From the NCBI GenBank assembly GCA_964458265.1, contig CAYWIF010000015.1, positions 1 through 64,000 of the forward strand: a stretch of DNA of 64,000 bases, written 5' to 3'. The stretch comes from JAGVSR01 sp964458265. Lineage in GTDB: Bacteria; Pseudomonadota; Alphaproteobacteria; Rhizobiales; Hyphomicrobiaceae. The notes beneath the pieces were generated by a model. The model saw only the letters and a program-made list of their open reading frames with translations. It was not told where the DNA came from and did no database searches. Positions 52,319 to 60,256 of the stretch are shown piece by piece (position 1 is the first letter of the stretch; each line of letters opens with the position of its first letter). The position numbers and the translations under genes were made by a program.

Positions 52319-53284
52319 TTAGGCGCCCAAGGGCGGGTTGACCTGCACGCAGGCGTCCACGAGACCCTTCACGCTCTCCACCGACCGCATCAGCATCTGC
52401 CGCTCGGACGAATTGAGATCGATTTCCACGATCCGCTCCACCCCGCCCGATCCGATGATCACCGGCACGCCGACATAAAGTCCCTTTACCCCATATTCTC
52501 CATTGAGATAGGCGGCGCAGGGCAGGACGCGCTTTTTGTCCTTGAGGAAGCTCTCGGCCATGGCGATGGCCGACGCTGCGGGGGCATAGTAGGCCGATCC
52601 GGTCTTCAAAAGCGCGACGATCTCGCCACCGCCCTTGCGCGTCCGGTCCACGATTTCGTCGACCCGCGCCTGCTGAATCCAGCCCATTTTGACCAGATCG
52701 GGCAGCGGCACCCCGCCGACCGTCGAATATCGGACCAGCGGTACCATGTCGTCCCCGTGCCCGCCCAGCACGAATGCCGCCACGTCTTCGACCGACACTT
52801 TGAATTCGTCAGCCAGGAAATGCCGGAACCGGGCCGTATCCAAAACACCGGCCATCCCGCAAACCATGTTGCGCGGCAAACCTGAGAACTTTTGCAAGGC
52901 CCACACCATCGCATCGAGTGGGTTCGTGATGCAGATCACAAATGCATTGGGGGCATATTTCTTGATGCCCGCGCCGACCTGCTCCATCACCTTCAGATTG
53001 ATGCCGATGAGATCGTCGCGGCTCATTCCCGGCTTGCGCGGCACGCCGGCCGTGACGATGCAGACGCTGGCACCCTCAATGTCCGAATAGGCATTGGTGC
53101 CTTTCAAATGGCAGTCGAACCCTTCCACCGCTCCGGATTGCGCGATGTCGAGCGACTTGCCCTGCGGAAGTCCCTCAGCGATGTCGAACAGCACCACATC
53201 GCCAAGCTCCTTGAGCCCGATGAGGTGGGCCAGCGTCCCACCGATCATGCCGCCGCCAATCAGGGCAATCTTCGTACGCGCCAT
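52319..53284 (-). CDS. mdh: Malate dehydrogenase (LDH-like type)
   Basis: A 321-aa NAD-dependent enzyme of the alphaproteobacterial LDH-like group. KIALIGGGMIGGTLAHLIG binds NAD. VTAGVPRKPGMSRDDLIGIN carries the substrate-binding arginine. ITNPLDAMVWALQKFSG and FVLGGHGDDMVPLVRYSTVGG (catalytic His) are diagnostic. GGGGAGATT precedes ATG 53284. It opens the mdh-sucCD-sucAB-lpd run typical of the group. Confidence 0.97.
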   Translation of the reverse strand: MARTKIALIGGGMIGGTLAHLIGLKELGDVVLFDIAEGLPQGKSLDIAQSGAVEGFDCHLKGTNAYSDIEGASVCIVTAGVPRKPGMSRDDLIGINLKVMEQVGAGIKKYAPNAFVICITNPLDAMVWALQKFSGLPRNMVCGMAGVLDTARFRHFLADEFKVSVEDVAAFVLGGHGDDMVPLVRYSTVGGVPLPDLVKMGWIQQARVDEIVDRTRKGGGEIVALLKTGSAYYAPAASAIAMAESFLKDKKRVLPCAAYLNGEYGVKGLYVGVPVIIGSGGVERIVEIDLNSSERQMLMRSVESVKGLVDACVQVNPPLGA

Positions 53285-53459
53285 CGCAAACCAATCTCCC
53301 CAGTCAATCCCGCGGTTCAGCCGCGGACCCGAATTTCAAATGCGTGACCTTTGCCCTGCCATTCCGCAGATGCGAAGGCAACCTGTCCGTTCGTAGGCCG
53401 AAACCAGCGTCCCCTCAAGCCATAAGGGAGGCCCAGGCGGCACTGCGGCCGGCGCGGAC

Positions 53460-54578
53460 TCACGGATCCATGCGCGCGGCTACCCGTTCCGTGAGGTACG
53501 CCTCGCTGCGCATCTCCATCAGCCGCGACGCTGTCCTGACAAACAGATCAGCGCCGTCCCCATCCAAGTAGAGCTTGTCCGGCTCTGCCGCAGCGGAGGC
53601 GACCAGGAACGTCCCACGATCATAGAGTGTATCTATAAGCGTAATGAACCGGCGCGCCTCGTTGCGCCGGTCCGGCGTGAGCAGCGGGATGTCCTCGACG
53701 ATGATGGTCGGAAAAGTCCGCGCGATGGCAAGGTAGTCCGGACCCGCCAGCGGCTGCGCGCACAGATCGGCGAACGAGAACCGCGCGACCCCGGCCGCCG
53801 CCGCGGGCACCTTGATCATCCGCCCGTTGCATGCGACCTCGGCCGTCCCGCTCTCGCCCGCACCGGCAAGTCCTGCCCAGATCGCATCGATCGCTGCCTT
53901 CGCGGTCGCATCGGCTGGATGAAAATAAAGCTGCCGCCCCTGCAGCTTGTCGAGCCGGTAGTCTTTTTCCGCGTCAACGTGGAGGACCTCGAGCCGCTCC
54001 TCCAGCATAGCGACAAAAGGCAGGAAAAGCTGGCGATTGAGTCCATTCCAGTAGAGCCGGTCCGGCGGCACGTTCGACGTTGCGACCACCACCACGCCCC
54101 GTTCAAACAGGGCCTTGAAGAGCCGTCCGAGGATCATCGCATCCGCGATATCGGTGACATGAAACTCATCGAAACACAGTAGCTGAGCTTCGCCCGCGAT
54201 CTCCGCGGCAACATACGGGATTGGATCGCCGTCGGTCGTCGCCCGTCCGCGCGCAATGCGCTCGTGAGCCTCCGCCATGAACTGATGGAAGTGAACGCGC
54301 CGTCGCGGACTGAACCCCACGGTCAGGTGGAACAGGTCCATCAGCATTGTCTTGCCGCCGCCGACCGCCCCCCAAATGTAAAGGCCGCGCGGAGTAGGGG
54401 GCGTGCTGCGCTTCGTGACGCGAAAGATGGAGCGTCGCGATCCGCGTTCGGAACGATGCTCTTCGAGCAACGTCGCAAGCTCATCGAGACGCTCGGCGAT
54501 GCGCGCTTGTGCCGAATCGTTTTCGATCTGGCCCGCTGCTACTCTTTGCTGATAGTATTGCCAAACGCGGCCCGGCAT
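53460..54578 (-). CDS. zapE: Cell-division ATPase ZapE (AFG1 family)
   Basis: A 372-aa AAA-type ATPase. GLYIWGAVGGGKTMLMDLF (about residues 62-80) is Walker A, and LLCFDEFHVTDIADAMIL is Walker B. VVVVATSNVPPDRLYWNGLNRQLFLPF is the sensor region typical of AFG1/ZapE. The C-terminal IIVEDIPLLTPDRRNEARRFITLIDTLYD is also conserved. In E. coli ZapE modulates FtsZ rings; in mitochondria the homolog aids respiratory-chain quality control. ATG 54578 is used. The palindrome array at 54653-54932 lies just upstream. Confidence 0.93.
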   Translation of the reverse strand: MPGRVWQYYQQRVAAGQIENDSAQARIAERLDELATLLEEHRSERGSRRSIFRVTKRSTPPTPRGLYIWGAVGGGKTMLMDLFHLTVGFSPRRRVHFHQFMAEAHERIARGRATTDGDPIPYVAAEIAGEAQLLCFDEFHVTDIADAMILGRLFKALFERGVVVVATSNVPPDRLYWNGLNRQLFLPFVAMLEERLEVLHVDAEKDYRLDKLQGRQLYFHPADATAKAAIDAIWAGLAGAGESGTAEVACNGRMIKVPAAAAGVARFSFADLCAQPLAGPDYLAIARTFPTIIVEDIPLLTPDRRNEARRFITLIDTLYDRGTFLVASAAAEPDKLYLDGDGADLFVRTASRLMEMRSEAYLTERVAARMDP

Positions 54579-54652
54579 CCTGCACCCTTTTGTACGTTGC
54601 ACGAGCTAGCCTCATTCTCGTCACGCGGAGCAAGCACCTCGTGACGGTATGC

Positions 54653-54932
54653 CCCACACACGCTTGCGCAGTGTGGGCGGCAAGTATGCCCCACACCCGC
54701 TTGCGGAGTGTGGGCGACAAGACCACCCCACACCCGCTTGCGGAGTGTGGTCAGCAAGAGCGCCCCACCCCCATGCGGAGTGAAGGCCACAACAGATCCC
54801 CTCCCCGGCTTGCCGAGTGAGGGTAGCAACAGAGTCCCACACCGGTTTACCGAGTGTGGGCATCAAGAGCCCCACACCGGTTTACCGAGTGTGGGCTTCA
54901 AGAGAGCCCCTCACCGGTCCGCTGGTGCGAGA
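54653..54932. repeat. Eight-unit tandem array of palindromic (REP-like) repeats
   Basis: Eight copies of a 25-bp hairpin begin at 54653, 54690, 54727, 54764, 54799, 54836, 54871 and 54908, so the period is 37 bp or 35 bp. The consensus is CCCACAC-CSG-YTTR-CSG-A-GTGTGGG, joined by 12-bp linkers containing CAAGAG or CAACAG. Units 2-3 use CCG/CGG in the inner stem, while units 6-7 use CGG/CCG. Unit 5 has T pairing with A where the others have A pairing with T. Such compensatory changes preserve pairing. Unit 8 is degenerate. It lies in the 5' region of zapE and codes for nothing convincing. Confidence 0.85.
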
Positions 54933-55387
54933 CACGTGACGTGCAGCATACCCGGCCCAACCTCAGAGCCGTTTCGCGGTCTGCATGTCGGGCAGGGATC
55001 GAAGCAGAGATGCCGGCTGCGGTTACGCGCAGAACGCCATCGAAGCGATGCGCAAGTGAAGAACACGCTCCGGCACGCGACAGTGCACGGCGCGCGATCG
55101 AAAGGTGATGATGACCTGTGGATGAGTGAGGTTACGGGAGAGAATGCAGTCACGAATTCCATCGAAAGAAGAGTCGCCTGACAAGCTTCACTTCAGTTGA
55201 ATTCGCCGAATGGCAATCTAGACCCCCGGAATCGCTCAAAAATTGCGGCGTTTCCGCCACACTTTCCGCAATTGGACAAAAATATCGATGTGAAATCGAA
55301 ATTCGATGTCAACAAAATCATCGAACTTGCGCATATTTTTTTCGTGATCGAAATGATTCGATCTTATTCCTAGAGGGAGAGAGAACT
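54933..55387. other. Non-coding region between the repeat array and the H1-like gene, with ATCGAA motifs
   Basis: About 455 bp without a convincing gene. The last 110 bp become AT-rich and contain repeated ATCGAA/TTCGAT elements: palindrome ATCGAA-a-TTCGAT (55295-55307), a single ATCGAA at 55320-55325, and GATCGAA-atga-TTCGATC (55346-55363), plus ATCGAT at 55284. These could be operators for the short H1-like gene. A strong Shine-Dalgarno (GAGGGAGAGAG, 55373-55383) ends the region. Confidence 0.55.
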
Positions 55388-55510
55388 ATGGCTAAGGCAG
55401 CAAAGAAGGCAGTGAAGAAGGCCACGGCGAAGCGCGCTCCGGCGAAGAAGGCCACCAAGGCAGCGAAGAAGCCGGCCAAGAAGGCTGCAAAGAAGAAGCG
55501 CGCGGCCTAA
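55388..55510 (+). CDS. Tiny histone H1-like Lys/Ala-rich protein, 40 aa
   Basis: A 40-aa protein made almost entirely of Lys, Ala, Pro, Thr and Arg (MAKAAKKAVKKATAKRAPAK followed by further KKATKAAKKP-type repeats, ending KKKRAA). This resembles the C-terminal tails of histone H1 and bacterial H1-like proteins, which bind and compact DNA without a fold. GGGAGAGAGAACT precedes ATG 55388. The short AT-rich promoter region with repeated ATCGAA motifs and a following 12-bp hairpin suggest an independently regulated single gene. The protein is too short for standard gene finders with a length cutoff. Confidence 0.8.
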   Translation: MAKAAKKAVKKATAKRAPAKKATKAAKKPAKKAAKKKRAA

Positions 55511-55582
55511 GGCCAGCGTTTCTAGCTCTGCTCCCGGTTGGGCACCGGGGCGCAGGGCCGGTTCACAAGACCGAAATCTTTC

Positions 55583-55616
55583 AAGGTCGATGGCTGCGAG
55601 ATGCGCCATCGACCTT
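55583..55616 (+). terminator. Long hairpin between the H1-like gene and convergent sdhB
   Basis: A perfect 12-bp stem AAGGTCGATGGC/GCCATCGACCTT (55583-55594 and 55605-55616) with a 10-nt loop. The T tract is weak (CTTCATG), so it may act on both strands with factor help. It lies 72 bp after the H1-like stop and 75 bp before the sdhB stop. Confidence 0.65.
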
Positions 55617-55691
55617 CTTCATGTCTGCATATCCAACTTGCACGAGTTGATTGCGCAATTCGCAATCTCAATTCTTCGTCCATCTCGCGGA

Positions 55692-56471
55692 TCAAACCCG
55701 CCGCTGCACCATGAGTTTCTTCAGTTCGGCAATAGCTTTTGCCGGCGAAAGCCCCTTTGGACATGCCTTCGTGCAATTCATAATTGTATGGCAGCGGTAC
55801 AGCCGGAATGGGTCTTCCAAGTCATCCAGCCGTTCGCCCGTTGCCTCGTCACGGCTTTCGATCACCCACCGGTAGGCTTGCAGCAGGATAGCCGGCCCCA
55901 GATACCGGTCTGAATTCCACCAGTAGCTGGGGCAGGACGTCGAGCAGCACGCACACAGAATGCACTCGTAGAGGCCGTCCAGCAATTCGCGATCCTCGCG
56001 CGACTGCTTCCATTCCTTCGGCGGCGTCGGCGTATCCGTCTTCAGCCACGGCTCGATGGACCGGTGCTGCGCGTAGAAGTTGGTCATGTCGGGCACCAGG
56101 TCCTTGACGACCTGCATGTGCGGCAGCGGATATACCGACACCGGCCCTTTGACCTCGTCGATACCCTTGAGGCAGGCAAGGTAGTTCGTGCCGTCGATAT
56201 TCATCGAGCACGACCCGCAAATGCCCTCGCGGCATGAGCGGCGGAACGTCAGCGTCGGGTCGATCTCGTTCTTGATCTTGATCAGCGCGTCCAAGACCAT
56301 CGGTCCGCACTGATCCTGATTTACCCAGTACGTGTCGACATGCGGATTGAGCCCATCATCCGGCGTCCAGCGATAGATGCGGAATTCGCGCCAGTTGCCG
56401 TCGCCAGCCGGCGTGTTCCAGGTCTTGCCCGGGGTCAACTTCGAGTTCTTGGGAAGCGTCAACTGCACCAT
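55692..56471 (-). CDS. sdhB: Succinate dehydrogenase iron-sulfur subunit
   Basis: A 259-aa subunit. CREGICGSCSMNIDGTNYLAC (as its cysteine pattern) binds the [2Fe-2S] cluster near residues 75-95. CILCACCSTSCP and the later CHTIMNCTKACPKGL give the ligands for the [4Fe-4S] and [3Fe-4S] clusters. ATG 56471 begins MVQLTLPKNSKLTPGKTW, a normal alphaproteobacterial start. A hypothetical gene separates it from sdhA, 163 bp upstream. Confidence 0.97.
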   Translation of the reverse strand: MVQLTLPKNSKLTPGKTWNTPAGDGNWREFRIYRWTPDDGLNPHVDTYWVNQDQCGPMVLDALIKIKNEIDPTLTFRRSCREGICGSCSMNIDGTNYLACLKGIDEVKGPVSVYPLPHMQVVKDLVPDMTNFYAQHRSIEPWLKTDTPTPPKEWKQSREDRELLDGLYECILCACCSTSCPSYWWNSDRYLGPAILLQAYRWVIESRDEATGERLDDLEDPFRLYRCHTIMNCTKACPKGLSPAKAIAELKKLMVQRRV

Positions 56472-56634
56472 GGGCCGGTGTCGATCCTCGCGGTTGAGCA
56501 AAAAATCCAATGAGCCCCGAAGAATTGGAGCGCCGGGCACACCCTGTCAACGCAGCCGAAAGGCCGCCGGATGCGGTTCTTTGCCCACATTCTCGCTCAA
56601 CAGGCCCGATGTCGTTCCACTTTGGTTGAACCCG

Positions 56635-57273
56635 TTAATCCGGCCGGTACTTCTTAAGCTCGCGTACGAGCTGCGTCAGCCGCTCCGCGATCTCGGCGCC
56701 GCCGTCTACGGCCACCTTCAGCGTGGCTCTGTTCTGAATAAGCTTGTTGAGACGCTCCTGACATTCTCCGAATGCGAAATAGAGCGTCTCGGGCGCATCC
56801 ACCTCGCCGTCCTCCACCGCGCACATCACATCGAACGCATTCTGCGACGCCAGTACCAGCATCGACGCGACGTCATTCATAAGTTGGTGAAACAGCCGGC
56901 TTCCGTCTGGCCCCACGCGCGGCCCATGCACGCCGAATTTTAAGGGCGACGACCCCTGCGCGCCCTCTCCGGCAAACAGCCTGGGATTGCGCTGGAAGCG
57001 CCGGAATATCTCCGAAAGCCCAAGGCAGCACGTTTCCAGTTCCCGGATAGCTGTGGCCGCCTTCCGCCTGGCCTTCGAGCGATCGGGCGTCCGCTCCTCG
57101 GCGGTCCAGTTGATTGCTGCGATCGACGCAATAGCTCCCAGCGCCGCCAAAGCAGGCAGGACGGCCGTAAAGGGATCGGGCGCGATCCGGCTGTCCGTTT
57201 CACGCGGCTCGCTCGTTTTGGCGGGCACTTTGCCCTTGTCGCTGCCTTTGCGGGTCGGAAGGGCCACGCGCAC
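56635..57273 (-). CDS. Hypothetical protein inserted between sdhA and sdhB
   Basis: A 212-aa protein of no family I know. A charged N-terminus (RKGSDKGKVPAKTSEPRETD) precedes one hydrophobic helix (FTAVLPALAALGAIASIAAI, about residues 35-54). A helical, mostly soluble domain follows with a cysteine pair (ELETCCLGLSEIFRRFQRNPRL) and SQNAFDVMCAVEDGE. A single-pass membrane protein with a cytoplasmic helical domain is likely. It points the same way as the sdh genes and sits 121 bp after sdhA, so it is probably transcribed with them. Confidence 0.65.
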   Translation of the reverse strand: MRVALPTRKGSDKGKVPAKTSEPRETDSRIAPDPFTAVLPALAALGAIASIAAINWTAEERTPDRSKARRKAATAIRELETCCLGLSEIFRRFQRNPRLFAGEGAQGSSPLKFGVHGPRVGPDGSRLFHQLMNDVASMLVLASQNAFDVMCAVEDGEVDAPETLYFAFGECQERLNKLIQNRATLKVAVDGGAEIAERLTQLVRELKKYRPD

Positions 57274-57394
57274 TCCGGGTCGCCTCTGCTGTGCAACGCT
57301 TCCCTTAACCCAGCTGGCGTCGCGCCGCTACCCACGGCGAACGAACCTTGCGTGAGCATATCCGTGGAATGCCCAGGAACGCCCCTGTCCCGGC

Positions 57395-59233
57395 TCAGTA
57401 AACGCGCGCCTTCGGCTCGATATACTTGATTTCGTTCGTCAGCGTTCGCGTGTGCACCGGACGGCTGTCGAGGCGCACCTGCCGCGTATCGTAGTCCGCG
57501 AATGCAAGCGTGTGCTTCATCCACTGCACATCGTCGCGCTTGGGGAAGTCCTCGCGCGCGTGCGCGCCACGGCTTTCCTTGCGGTTGGCCGCGCCGCCCA
57601 CGGTCACGGCAGCCTGCGCGATGAGGTTGTCGAATTCCAGCGTTTCGATCAGATCGGAGTTCCACACCAGTGAGCGGTCGGTCACACGGATGTCGTCGAC
57701 ACCCTTCCAGACCTCAGCGATTTTTTTGACGCCCTCTTCCAGAATGGGTCCGTCCCGGAACACCGCGCAATTGGCCTGCATCGTCTTCTGCATCTTGAGG
57801 CGCAGCGCGGCTGTCGGCGTACTGCCGTTCGCGCCCCGGTAGCGGTCCAGACGGTCGAGCGCCTTGTCCGTAGCCGCTTGCGGCAGATCCGGCTGGCCTG
57901 CGCGGCGCTCCACCGTATCGGCGCACCTGAGCGCTGCCGCCCGTCCAAAGACGACGAGGTCGATCAGCGAATTCGAACCCAGCCGGTTGGCGCCGTGGAC
58001 GGAAACGCAGGCCGCTTCTCCGATCGCCATCAGGCCGGGCACAATCGTATCCGGATTGGAGCCTTTCAGCGTCAGAACCTCGCCATGATAGTTCGTCGGG
58101 ATACCACCCATGTTGTAATGCACGGTCGGGATCACCGGGATCGGCTGACGCCGCAGATCGACACCGGCGAAAATCTTCGCGCTTTCCGTAATGCCCGGCA
58201 GCCGCTCGGCCAGGATTTTCGGATCGAGATGGTCAAGGTGCAGATAGATATGGTCGCTTTCCGGACCCACGCCCCGGCCCTCGCGGATTTCGATGGTCAT
58301 CGACCGCGAGACGACGTCGCGCGAAGCGAGGTCCTTCGCATGGGGGGCGTAACGCTCCATGAAGCGCTCACCCTTGGAATTCGTCAGATACCCCCCCTCG
58401 CCGCGCGCACCTTCGGTGATCAGCACGCCGGCGCCGTAAATGCCGGTCGGATGAAACTGCACGAATTCCATATCCTGCAGCGGCAGGCCAGCGCGCAGCA
58501 CCATGGCGTTGCCGTCGCCCGTGCAGGTGTGGGCCGACGTCGCCGAGAAATACGCGCGCCCGTAACCACCGGTCGCCAGGATGGTGCGCTTCGACCGGAA
58601 CCGGTGAATGCTCCCATCTTCCATGTTCATGGCAACGACGCCGCGGCAGGCGCCTTCATCATCCATGATCAGATCGAGTGCAAAATACTCCACAAAGAAT
58701 TCCGCCGAATACCGCAGCGACTGCCCATAGAGCGTGTGCAGCATCGCATGCCCCGTCCGGTCGGCCGCAGCGCACGTCCGCTGCACCGGCGGACCTTCGC
58801 CGTATTCGGTATAGTGCCCGCCGAACGGACGCTGATAGATCTTGCCCTCTTCCGTCCGGCTGAACGGCACGCCGTAATGTTCCAACTCATACACGGCTTC
58901 CGGCGCGTTCCGGCACAGGTACTCGATGGCATCCTGGTCACCGAGCCAGTCCGAGCCCTTAACCGTGTCGTACATGTGCCAGCGCCAGTTGTCGGGGCCC
59001 ATATTGGCAAGTGACGCGGCAATGCCGCCCTGCGCCGCCACCGTATGCGAGCGCGTCGGAAACACCTTCGTCACGCACGCTGTCTTCAGACCGGCCTCGG
59101 CGCATCCGAGCGTTGCCCGCAGACCCGCGCCACCAGCACCCACCACGACCACATCATATGTGTGATCGACGATTTGGTACGCCCGTCCATTCACGGACGC
59201 CTTGGCCGCTGGCCCATTCGCCTTCCCAGCCAT
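57395..59233 (-). CDS. sdhA: Succinate dehydrogenase flavoprotein subunit
   Basis: A 612-aa subunit. YDVVVVGAGGAGLRATLGCAEAGL binds FAD. FPTRSHTVAAQGGIAASLANM includes the His that carries covalent FAD. FVQFHPTGIYGAGVLITEGARGEGGYL and the active-site RDVVSRSM follow. HGANRLGSNSLIDLVVFGR lies in the C-terminal half. It oxidizes succinate to fumarate in complex II. It begins seven bases after the sdhD stop. Confidence 0.98.
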   Translation of the reverse strand: MAGKANGPAAKASVNGRAYQIVDHTYDVVVVGAGGAGLRATLGCAEAGLKTACVTKVFPTRSHTVAAQGGIAASLANMGPDNWRWHMYDTVKGSDWLGDQDAIEYLCRNAPEAVYELEHYGVPFSRTEEGKIYQRPFGGHYTEYGEGPPVQRTCAAADRTGHAMLHTLYGQSLRYSAEFFVEYFALDLIMDDEGACRGVVAMNMEDGSIHRFRSKRTILATGGYGRAYFSATSAHTCTGDGNAMVLRAGLPLQDMEFVQFHPTGIYGAGVLITEGARGEGGYLTNSKGERFMERYAPHAKDLASRDVVSRSMTIEIREGRGVGPESDHIYLHLDHLDPKILAERLPGITESAKIFAGVDLRRQPIPVIPTVHYNMGGIPTNYHGEVLTLKGSNPDTIVPGLMAIGEAACVSVHGANRLGSNSLIDLVVFGRAAALRCADTVERRAGQPDLPQAATDKALDRLDRYRGANGSTPTAALRLKMQKTMQANCAVFRDGPILEEGVKKIAEVWKGVDDIRVTDRSLVWNSDLIETLEFDNLIAQAAVTVGGAANRKESRGAHAREDFPKRDDVQWMKHTLAFADYDTRQVRLDSRPVHTRTLTNEIKYIEPKARVY

Positions 59234-59240
59234 GCTGCGT

Positions 59241-59621
59241 TCAAGCTCCGAAATAGAGTTTCAGGACGGCCAGAATGCTGGCCGCGCCCACGGTTGCCGC
59301 AAAGAAGGTGTTCAGCATCAAAAGCGCAATCTTCACGGCTTCGCCGTGCACGTAGTCTTCGATGATCACCTGCATCCCGAGCCGCATATGGATGGCGGCC
59401 GACAGCACCAGAAGGATGAGTGGTAACGCAATTTCGGGGCGCTTCAATTCCCTCACAACGGTCGCATGATCGGCGCCAGCCAACGAAACGAGAATGATGA
59501 CCGCCGCCACGGCGAGAACGAGATTGGAAACCGCCGTCACCCGTTGCTTCCAGAAATGATCGGCGCCTTCCTTCGCGGAGCCGAGGTAGCGCACTTTTTT
59601 GAGTGGCGTCCGCAGCGACAT
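59241..59621 (-). CDS. sdhD: Succinate dehydrogenase membrane anchor subunit
   Basis: A 126-aa anchor with three helices. The N-terminal SLRTPLKKVRYLGSAKEGADHFWKQRVTAVSN is characteristic of alphaproteobacterial SdhD. SAAIHMRLGMQVIIEDYVHG holds the heme-ligand histidine region and the IEDY motif. ATG 59621 begins five bases after the sdhC stop. It provides the quinone site and membrane anchor with SdhC. Confidence 0.95.
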   Translation of the reverse strand: MSLRTPLKKVRYLGSAKEGADHFWKQRVTAVSNLVLAVAAVIILVSLAGADHATVVRELKRPEIALPLILLVLSAAIHMRLGMQVIIEDYVHGEAVKIALLMLNTFFAATVGAASILAVLKLYFGA

Positions 59622-59626
59622 ATCCG

Positions 59627-60043
59627 TCAACCTCCCAGCGCGCCGAGTGCGAAATACCAAACCACCGCGGTCAAAAGCACCGACAGCACGCCTGTGCCCC
59701 ACGATAAGAGATCGATGGTCTCGTGGTCGTATCCCAGGCCGAAATCCCATATGAAATGCCGGATGCCGCCGAGCGCATGGTGGATGAGAGCCCACGTATA
59801 GCCGGCCAGAACGATCCAGCCCGGCCAGGTATTGAGATATCCGCTGAGCGTGTGAAATGCGTCCGCGCCGGACGCGGCTGCTACGAGCCATGCCGCCAGA
59901 ATGAGCGTTCCGAAATACAGCGCTGCCCCGGTGATCCGGTGCAGGATCGACATCACCATGTTGATGAGCGGACGGTAGATCTGGAGGTGCGGTGACAGCG
60001 GGCGCTGGATATGCGCTCCACGACCCGTTTTTGCATCCGGCAT
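59627..60043 (-). CDS. sdhC: Succinate dehydrogenase cytochrome b556 subunit
   Basis: A 138-aa three-helix subunit. RPLSPHLQIYRPLINMVMSILHRITGAALYFG includes the quinone-site Ser and Arg residues and the first helix. WALIHHALGGIRHFIWDFGLGYD carries the heme-ligand histidine and the RHxxWD motif. ATG 60043 starts the family-conserved N-terminus. It is the first gene of sdhCDA-x-B. Confidence 0.96.
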   Translation of the reverse strand: MPDAKTGRGAHIQRPLSPHLQIYRPLINMVMSILHRITGAALYFGTLILAAWLVAAASGADAFHTLSGYLNTWPGWIVLAGYTWALIHHALGGIRHFIWDFGLGYDHETIDLLSWGTGVLSVLLTAVVWYFALGALGG

Positions 60044-60256
60044 GAAAGCCCTCGGGATTTGCACGTTCCGCCTTCTAGCCCGGCCCGGCCCGCGCCGCAA
60101 TTTGCCAGAGGGGCGCAGACCGAAGGTATTGAGTGCGCCAGCCGCGCCAGTCTGCCGAAGCCGAAGCCAATGATGATCTGTCTGGCGTCAGTCGTGTCAG
60201 TCGCATCGACAATTGCCTCGGTAAGGCTCGTTCCAGACCTGCCACCGAGTGTGACC
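60044..60256. other. Non-coding region upstream of sdhC
   Basis: About 213 bp between the mesaconyl-CoA hydratase stop and sdhC. It must contain the sdh operon promoter. I see no clear promoter hexamers and no strong hairpin. Confidence 0.45.

Noticed and set aside
54653..54932. CRISPR array
   Set aside because: The 12-bp linkers are short and themselves similar (CAAGAG), repeats vary with compensatory changes, and no cas gene is nearby.
54509..55181. Open frames spanning the repeat array (peptides repeating PHTRLRSVG-like units)
   Set aside because: The 37-bp period is not a multiple of three, the frames shift from unit to unit, and the peptides only mirror the palindrome. The DNA structure, not a protein, explains them.
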